The notes under the pieces: model-generated
Told to the model about the DNA's origin: nothing
What the model saw: the letters and a program-made list of their open reading frames with translations, nothing else
Database searches by the model: none
Program-made: the position numbers and the translations under genes
Shown here: positions 7,674 to 11,463 of the stretch, piece after piece
Position numbering within the stretch: position 1 is the stretch's first letter
How the letters are laid out: each line of letters begins with the position of its first letter
Assembly (NCBI GenBank): GCA_017444705.1
Contig: JAFSWA010000086.1
Coordinates: 1 to 11,463, forward strand
Direction of reading: 5' to 3'
Length of the DNA: 11,463 nucleotides
Source of the DNA: a bacterium
GTDB taxonomy: Bacteria > Cyanobacteriota > Vampirovibrionia > Gastranaerophilales > Gastranaerophilaceae

Positions 7674-9065
7674 TTACACATTCGTTGTCATTTTTTCTTT
7701 TAAGACATTTGCGGATTCTTCATAGCCCGCTCTGCCCATTAAAGCGTAAGTATAATTTTTAGCTTGCTCAACTCCGGGTTGATTAAAGGTATTTATGTTA
7801 TACAATTCGCCTGCAATAGCAGTTTGAACTTCAAGCATATAAAGAAGTTGTGCAACGTAGTATCCGTTAACTTTCGGCAAGGTAATAGAAATATTTGGTC
7901 TTTGATAATCAGTTAAAGCTACTTTTGTTGAATCAGCTTCCGCACTGATTAAATTGTTGATTGTTTTTCCTCCCAAATATCCGATACCCGTATATTCAAA
8001 TATTTTCGGAATTTCTAATGTCGTATCAAATTCGCCGACTCTTATAAATGTTATAACTTTATCGTTCGGTCCTTCATTATAAAGCTGAATTTGTGAGTGT
8101 TGGTCAGTTGCACCCAATGCTTTGATAGGTGTAGGTCCGACATGAACAGTTTCTCCGTTATTATTAACTTCTTTGCCGAGTGATTCTGCCCAAAGTTGAA
8201 CATACCAATCAGATACATATTTTAATCTGCTTGAATAAGGCATCATAACCGACAAATTTTTGCCTTTTTGAGTATCCATTAAGTAATGAATTAAAGCATT
8301 TTGTGCTGCAATATTATTGAAAATACTTGTGTTTTTCAACTCTAAATCCATATCTTTGAACCCTTGAATAAGTTCATCTATATCAATACCTACAAGTGCA
8401 AACGGCAACAAACCAACCGGTGAAAATACCGAGAAACGACCGCCTACATCATCAGGTACAACAAAAGTTTTATAACCCTCTTGGTCTGCTAACTGTCTTA
8501 AAATACCTGTTTGTTTATCAGTTGTCGCAACAACATTTTTTCTGTAATCATCTCCAAGTTCTTTTTCTAATCTGTCTTTTACAATCATAAATTGCGACAT
8601 GGTTTCAGCCGTTGAACCTGATTTTGTAATTACATTAACCAAAGTTTTCTTTAAATCAAGCATATAAAGCATTGCATTGATTTGGTCAGGGTCAATGTTG
8701 TCCAAGAAAAATATTCTCGGATAACCGTTTCTCTTTTCTGGAGTCAATAAGTTCCAATAAGGTTTCAATAACGCTTCACAAACTGCAATTCCGCCCAATG
8801 CCGAGCCGCCTATTCCTAACACCAAAACATTTTCAAAACGACCTTTTACCATTGCGGCATATTCTTTTACGTACCATACAGTTTCTTCGTTGTAACCAAG
8901 ATTCATCCATTGAAGCCACTGTCCCGGTTTGTCTTTTCTTGTATTTAAATCAGCAATAATATGTTTAATTTTTTCCTGATAATCATTAAACGCTGTATTC
9001 GAATCCAAACCGTGAGTTTCTCCGATAATATCTTTTGAAACATTCCTACAATCAAAATTAAGCAT
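7674..9065 (-). CDS. pgi: Glucose-6-phosphate isomerase
   Basis: This cytosolic enzyme interconverts glucose-6-phosphate and fructose-6-phosphate in glycolysis/gluconeogenesis. Its 463 residues place it with the shorter bacterial isomerases (about 450) and not with the roughly 550-residue E. coli/animal type. The sugar-phosphate binding (SIS-type) domain has GIGGSALGG (84-92) and TKSGSTAET (147-155). Isomerase signature 1 is at 205-218 (DDVGGRFSVFSPVG) and signature 2 ends in FNQPGVEQAK (427-436). Expected catalytic residues are Glu294 (WAESLGK), His323 (DQHSQ) and Lys436. AAGGAGT lies about 8 nt before the ATG. It appears to be a single-gene unit, with its own promoter upstream and a strong terminator after it, so transcription is separate from atp. 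Confidence 0.98.
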   Translation of the reverse strand: MLNFDCRNVSKDIIGETHGLDSNTAFNDYQEKIKHIIADLNTRKDKPGQWLQWMNLGYNEETVWYVKEYAAMVKGRFENVLVLGIGGSALGGIAVCEALLKPYWNLLTPEKRNGYPRIFFLDNIDPDQINAMLYMLDLKKTLVNVITKSGSTAETMSQFMIVKDRLEKELGDDYRKNVVATTDKQTGILRQLADQEGYKTFVVPDDVGGRFSVFSPVGLLPFALVGIDIDELIQGFKDMDLELKNTSIFNNIAAQNALIHYLMDTQKGKNLSVMMPYSSRLKYVSDWYVQLWAESLGKEVNNNGETVHVGPTPIKALGATDQHSQIQLYNEGPNDKVITFIRVGEFDTTLEIPKIFEYTGIGYLGGKTINNLISAEADSTKVALTDYQRPNISITLPKVNGYYVAQLLYMLEVQTAIAGELYNINTFNQPGVEQAKNYTYALMGRAGYEESANVLKEKMTTNV

Positions 9066-9099
9066 TATTTACTCCTTATATTCTACAATATATAAATAA

Positions 9100-9127
9100 A
9101 TTCTATCTGATAAATATTAATTGTAAA
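9100..9127 (-). promoter_or_regulatory. Probable promoter of pgi
   Basis: On the minus strand TTTACA (9127-9122) and TAGAAT (9105-9100) are 16 nt apart, each matching five of six sigma70 consensus bases. The predicted start is near 9093, giving a leader of about 28 nt that includes AAGGAGT. The upstream gene ends 300 nt earlier, so a promoter here is expected. Confidence 0.6.
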
Positions 9128-9161
9128 CAATACACGTTAAACTAAGTTAACTTTTGTAAAC
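9121..9161. repeat. Direct repeats and imperfect dyad at the pgi promoter
   Basis: Two copies of TTGTAAAC (9121-9128 and 9154-9161, plus-strand reading) are 33 nt apart, close to three helical turns. Between them is an imperfect dyad, GTTAA-N6-TTAAC (9136-9151). The first repeat overlaps the -35 of the pgi promoter, so this could be an operator. In such AT-rich DNA chance is a real alternative. Confidence 0.3.
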
Positions 9162-9222
9162 TTATATTAAAAATTTACTAATTCTAAAATTAAAAATCTA
9201 AAAAGGCTTATTTGCTTTCAGA

Positions 9223-9251
9223 TTGAAAATTTTGAAAAAACAGTTTATACT
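9223..9251 (+). promoter_or_regulatory. Plus-strand sigma70-type promoter, divergent from pgi
   Basis: TTGAAA (9223-9228) and TATACT (9246-9251) are exactly 17 nt apart, five of six consensus bases each. The start would be near 9258, next to the palindrome GTTTAAAC (9256-9263). It points away from pgi and toward the 3' end of the unknown gene at 9366-10112. It matches consensus better than the atp promoter, yet no conventional gene lies downstream on this strand. Confidence 0.5.
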
Positions 9252-9287
9252 TAAAGTTTAAACAACATGTCATTCTAAACAGATGAA

Positions 9288-9380
9288 ATGATTATGGGAA
9301 TTGAATTTACAGGTCAAAGATTTTATTTCGCACAAGGTAAATATTTCAACCGTGAAAATTTTAAACTACGCTGCATCTGA
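9288..9380 (+). CDS. Possible 30-residue small protein or gene remnant
   Basis: An ATG at 9288 (or the in-frame ATG at 9294) opens a frame ending at TGA 9378-9380. The peptide has a protein-like look, with many aromatic residues and mixed charge (for example GIEFTGQRFYFAQGKYF). It lies about 30 nt after the predicted plus-strand start site. There is no Shine-Dalgarno sequence. Its last 15 nt overlap, tail to tail, the end of the minus-strand gene at 9366. It may be a real small protein, the remnant of the start of a larger gene, or chance. I do not recognise a family, and the transcript could equally be a small or antisense RNA. Confidence 0.25.
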   Translation: MIMGIEFTGQRFYFAQGKYFNRENFKLRCI

Positions 9381-10112
9381 GGTTTCAGCTGTTTCTTGTG
9401 TGTTTTTTGTTTCTTGCGGCATGTTTTGAGAAGCCAATTGTTGTGCTGCCATCAATCTTGCTTCTTTCAATTCTTCAAAAGTTTTTTCACCCTTTGATTT
9501 TGCTTTACATACATCAATAACCAATGAAGTAATATATCCGAGACATAATACCGGTAACGCCAATTTTCCGACTATACCTAAACCTCTTGTAATCTTTGGA
9601 TATTTAGTGGCAAAATTTTGCATACCTCTATTTATAGATTTACCGATTTTTGTCGTATCTGCGGAATCTACAAAACCTTTTAATGAGTCTTTAAATTTCT
9701 GCGGAATTAAAGGTGCTATAAATTTTTGATAACCTTTATTTACATATTTTATTGCACTGAAACCGGTTGCAACACCAAGAGCTGTATTTGCAACTCCATA
9801 CATTACGGGAGAATTTTCTCTGAAATTTTGCAGAGTTTCTGATTTGCTGACAATTTTATTAACTGCTTTATTGTATAAAGATGTTGCAAGAATAAATATT
9901 CCCCAATCTTTAAGTTCATTGCCGCCCGTTATTATTTTTGTTGATAACGAACCCTTTGCGGTTGCACCCGTTAAAAAACTGTCCATTACGGGAAGCATAT
10001 TTGCAAATTTTGCTTCTGATTTTCTTTTCGGTGAATTTGCGAATTCTCTTCTGGCATTATATTGTGCTATATTTTTTAATTGAGCGTCAGTTGCAAATGC
10101 TATTTCTTCCAT
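9366..10112 (-). CDS. Unknown protein with hydrophobic segments, 248 residues
   Basis: I do not recognise this family. It has no obvious signal peptide. The first 65 residues are charged and polar (with YNARREFANSPKR around 18-30). Hydrophobic stretches lie at about 69-86 (weak), 101-122 and 177-200, so it may be an integral membrane protein with two or three helices. Residues 122-176 are basic and rich in Lys, Phe and Gly. The C-terminus (about 224-248) is a Gln/Thr/Glu/Ala-rich tail that looks disordered. AAGGG lies upstream of the ATG and a perfect TATAAT stands 28 nt upstream. Codon use looks like that of the neighbours, so recent transfer is not suggested. It sits between the pilus gene pair and pgi, but its promoter implies separate expression. 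No function is offered. Confidence 0.8.
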   Translation of the reverse strand: MEEIAFATDAQLKNIAQYNARREFANSPKRKSEAKFANMLPVMDSFLTGATAKGSLSTKIITGGNELKDWGIFILATSLYNKAVNKIVSKSETLQNFRENSPVMYGVANTALGVATGFSAIKYVNKGYQKFIAPLIPQKFKDSLKGFVDSADTTKIGKSINRGMQNFATKYPKITRGLGIVGKLALPVLCLGYITSLVIDVCKAKSKGEKTFEELKEARLMAAQQLASQNMPQETKNTQETAETSDAA

Positions 10113-10139
10113 ATATTTTCCCTTTACATTACACCGATT

Positions 10140-10145
10140 ATTATA
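10140..10145 (-). promoter_or_regulatory. Probable -10 element for the unknown gene
   Basis: A perfect TATAAT (minus strand, 10145-10140) lies 27 nt before the ATG at 10112. No good -35 is seen 16-18 nt upstream; the nearest resemblance, TTAACA, is 20 nt away. A promoter here is plausible but incompletely supported. Confidence 0.4.
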
Positions 10146-10166
10146 AAACCAAAAGTAAATTTTTTT

Positions 10167-10201
10167 GTTAATTTATCGTTAATTTGTTACAAAATTGTTA
10201 C
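10167..10201. repeat. Short GTTA repeats with 11-nt spacing
   Basis: GTTAATTT occurs at 10167-10174 and 10178-10185, 11 nt apart. GTTAC occurs at 10186-10190 and 10197-10201, again 11 nt apart. They lie just upstream of the TATAAT of the unknown gene and reach the stop codon of the PilO-like gene. They could be helically phased binding sites or simple AT-rich repetition. Confidence 0.3.
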
Positions 10202-10785
10202 TATCTTTTTGAATAAAATACAATAGATAAATCGGCGATAAGAATTCTTTTATCGTATTCATAAGGCGTAACTTTGAATTTACTGATACTGATAAAATAA
10301 GGATAAATATCTATTTCATTGAGTAAATCTGCGAATTGCTGATAATAGCCGACAAGAACAAAATCTACCTGACAGCCGTTATAAACTCCGCCGCCTTTCT
10401 TGACAAGATTATCATTCGGAATACTTTTAACATATCTTATAGACTTCATTCTTATTCCGTTTTGCTTAATCATAGTAATTATATTTTCAAACATCGGTGC
10501 ATATGTTACTCTGACATCACCGGAACCTGTTATTTTGAAAAAATCTTTTACGGTAGCTTTTTTTGCTGATTCGGCTTTCCTTTTGTTTGCTTCTTTTATG
10601 CTGTCTAATTCGTTTTGCTTAGCCTCAACTTCTTCCTTTAAGGTAGTAAGAGATTTTTGATTTGATAATAAATCTTCAATAGGTTTCACGCTAACACTCG
10701 GAAAAAGAATCAATAAAACAATTATTATTGCCAAGAATAACCATTGATGTTTTAAAAATATTATTAATTTACTGTTTTTTTTCAT
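10201..10785 (-). CDS. pilO: PilO-like type IV pilus inner-membrane alignment protein
   Basis: The 194 residues show the PilO architecture. There is a short cytoplasmic N-terminus, one membrane helix (about 15-31), a coiled coil (about 44-77) and a C-terminal periplasmic domain (about 92-194). The last part has the PilO pattern: a hydrophobic strand, then GYYQQFADLLNEID (146-159), then strands ending near the C-terminus. PilO pairs with PilN to connect the cytoplasmic PilM ring to the outer-membrane secretin in type IV pili, and related proteins serve type II secretion. The gene follows the PilN-like gene by 11 nt, with AAAGGAAT before its ATG, so the pair is one operon. PilP and PilQ do not follow here; an unknown gene with its own promoter does. 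A type II secretion GspM-like protein is a less likely alternative. Confidence 0.8.
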   Translation of the reverse strand: MKKNSKLIIFLKHQWLFLAIIIVLLILFPSVSVKPIEDLLSNQKSLTTLKEEVEAKQNELDSIKEANKRKAESAKKATVKDFFKITGSGDVRVTYAPMFENIITMIKQNGIRMKSIRYVKSIPNDNLVKKGGGVYNGCQVDFVLVGYYQQFADLLNEIDIYPYFISISKFKVTPYEYDKRILIADLSIVFYSKR

Positions 10786-10796
10786 TTTATATTCCT

Positions 10797-11463
10797 TTAA
10801 TCTGCAGCAGGAGGTTCAAATGCAGGAGGCTCAGGTAATCCTTCATCATTAGGTACGTCATCGTCTGTCGAAATAGGCTTAGAGTTAGACTTAGAGTCTG
10901 TTTTCTTATCACTACTGCTGTCTGATTTTTTCTTTTTATTCGTTGTTTTTGCATTTTTATCTTTACTGTCAGTTTCCGACTCTTCACTATTCTCAACTGC
11001 CGGTTCTTCTACATTAGATCCTTTTGATATTTCAAATTTAAGGGTTTTGTTTCCGCCGCCGCTTGAATCTAAAAGTGCATCAATATCATTATATTCAAGT
11101 TTGGAAAGACTTATTTCCTTGTTTTCGGCAGAATTTTTTATTCCGTTGAAAAATCCGTATAGACTTTCTACGTTTGCCGTATCACCTTTAATTGAAACAG
11201 ATCCGTTTACATCCGAATAATAGTAGGTAAGCCAAATATTAGAAGGTATTTCTCTTGAAATTGCATTAAAGTATGAAACCCCGTCTTTATTATTTTTAGA
11301 GATGCTTAATATAATTGAATCAACATCACCTTCATTTTCTCCTTTTGCTTTATCAATTTCTTTTTGAATTTGACTTCGCTTTTCTTGTAATTCATCAATA
11401 TCTTTCCGTATGTTTTTATTAGAAAAATCTATTCCCCAAATTACGGCACCGCCTATTAAGACA
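10797..11463 (-). CDS. pilN: PilN-like type IV pilus protein, N-terminus beyond window
   Basis: There are 221 residues visible before the TAA at 10799-10797; the first complete codon begins at 11462. The visible part begins inside a membrane helix (VLIGGAVIWGIDF). Next comes a coiled coil of about 30 residues, then a periplasmic domain carrying the fimbrial-assembly (PilN/GspL-type) pattern IPSNIWLTYYY and later GDTANVESLYGFFNGI, seen in the ferredoxin-like fold of PilN. The cytoplasmic N-terminus that would bind PilM is missing because of the window edge. After about residue 147 of the visible part the protein runs into a roughly 74-residue charged, low-complexity tail, which PilN proteins usually lack. 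It is followed 11 nt later by the PilO-like gene. The family call rests on pattern plus the adjacent PilO. Confidence 0.75.
   Translation of the reverse strand, partial: VLIGGAVIWGIDFSNKNIRKDIDELQEKRSQIQKEIDKAKGENEGDVDSIILSISKNNKDGVSYFNAISREIPSNIWLTYYYSDVNGSVSIKGDTANVESLYGFFNGIKNSAENKEISLSKLEYNDIDALLDSSGGGNKTLKFEISKGSNVEEPAVENSEESETDSKDKNAKTTNKKKKSDSSSDKKTDSKSNSKPISTDDDVPNDEGLPEPPAFEPPAAD
10800..11021 (-). other. Charged low-complexity tail of the PilN-like protein
   Basis: About 74 codons at the 3' end of the PilN-like gene encode first a Glu-rich stretch, then a Lys/Ser/Asp-rich core with a KKKK run and repeated short SD/SK units, then a Pro/Glu-rich end (LPEPPAFEPPAAD). No fold is expected. 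Given the topology it should lie in the periplasm. Confidence 0.75.

Noticed and set aside
9340..9359. A hairpin around TTTCA-ACCG-TGAAA as a terminator or riboswitch.
   Set aside because: The stem is only five AT-rich base pairs with no T run positioned after it on the strand that would need it.
10787..10996. A 69-codon minus-strand frame overlapping the PilN tail.
   Set aside because: It is the low-complexity tail of the PilN-like gene read in another frame. The PilN frame continues uninterrupted from the window edge with domain-like sequence.
1..11463. CRISPR arrays, tRNAs, rRNAs, insertion sequences, prophage or defence genes.
   Set aside because: I looked for repeat-spacer patterns, clover-leaf arms, transposase or integrase motifs and defence-type domains on both strands and saw none.

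Overview
The window is AT-rich (roughly a third G+C by eye), and every confident gene lies on the minus strand. The best clue to the organism is the ATP synthase cluster. In transcription order it reads a (atpB), c (atpE), b' (atpF2), b (atpF), delta (atpH), alpha (atpA), gamma (atpG), and then stops without beta or epsilon. A split atp locus with duplicated b subunits (b and b') and the order a-c-b'-b-delta-alpha-gamma is the cyanobacterial arrangement. The strong AT bias, an AsmA-like envelope protein (suggesting a diderm cell) and type IV pilus genes make a non-photosynthetic relative of Cyanobacteria the best guess: Candidatus Melainabacteria / Vampirovibrionia, perhaps Gastranaerophilales. 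This lineage call is inference from gene order and composition, not from a phylogeny.

Layout from right to left, the direction of transcription. Positions 11463-10797 hold the 3' part of a PilN-like gene with an unusual charged C-terminal tail. It is followed 11 nt later by a PilO-like gene (10785-10201). These are inner-membrane alignment proteins of a type IV pilus or related machine. Next is a 248-residue protein of unknown function with hydrophobic segments (10112-9366), preceded by its own likely promoter. The roughly 300-base gap 9365-9066 holds a probable minus-strand promoter for pgi with repeated sequence around it. It also holds a good sigma70-type promoter facing the other way (plus strand), reading into a 30-codon mini-ORF. 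Glucose-6-phosphate isomerase (pgi, 9065-7674) follows and ends at a strong intrinsic terminator (7646-7621). The atp operon starts from a probable extended -10 promoter and runs tightly packed from 7523 to 2612. A large AsmA-like gene begins 55 nt after atpG and leaves the window at position 1 still open after 852 codons.

Functionally, atpB/E/F2/F/H/A/G encode the whole Fo sector (a, c, b, b') plus the delta stalk and F1 alpha and gamma. Catalytic beta and epsilon must be encoded elsewhere. The c subunit has the carboxylate of the ion site but lacks the Gln and Ser ligands typical of Na+ rings, so proton coupling is predicted. The gamma subunit lacks the long insertion that marks photosynthetic cyanobacterial and chloroplast gamma. 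pgi supplies the glycolysis/gluconeogenesis step between glucose-6-P and fructose-6-P.

No RNA genes, insertion sequences, CRISPR arrays or phage genes were recognised. The less ordinary parts are the divergent promoter and mini-ORF near 9223-9380, the unknown gene beside it, the PilN tail and the gamma subunit structure.
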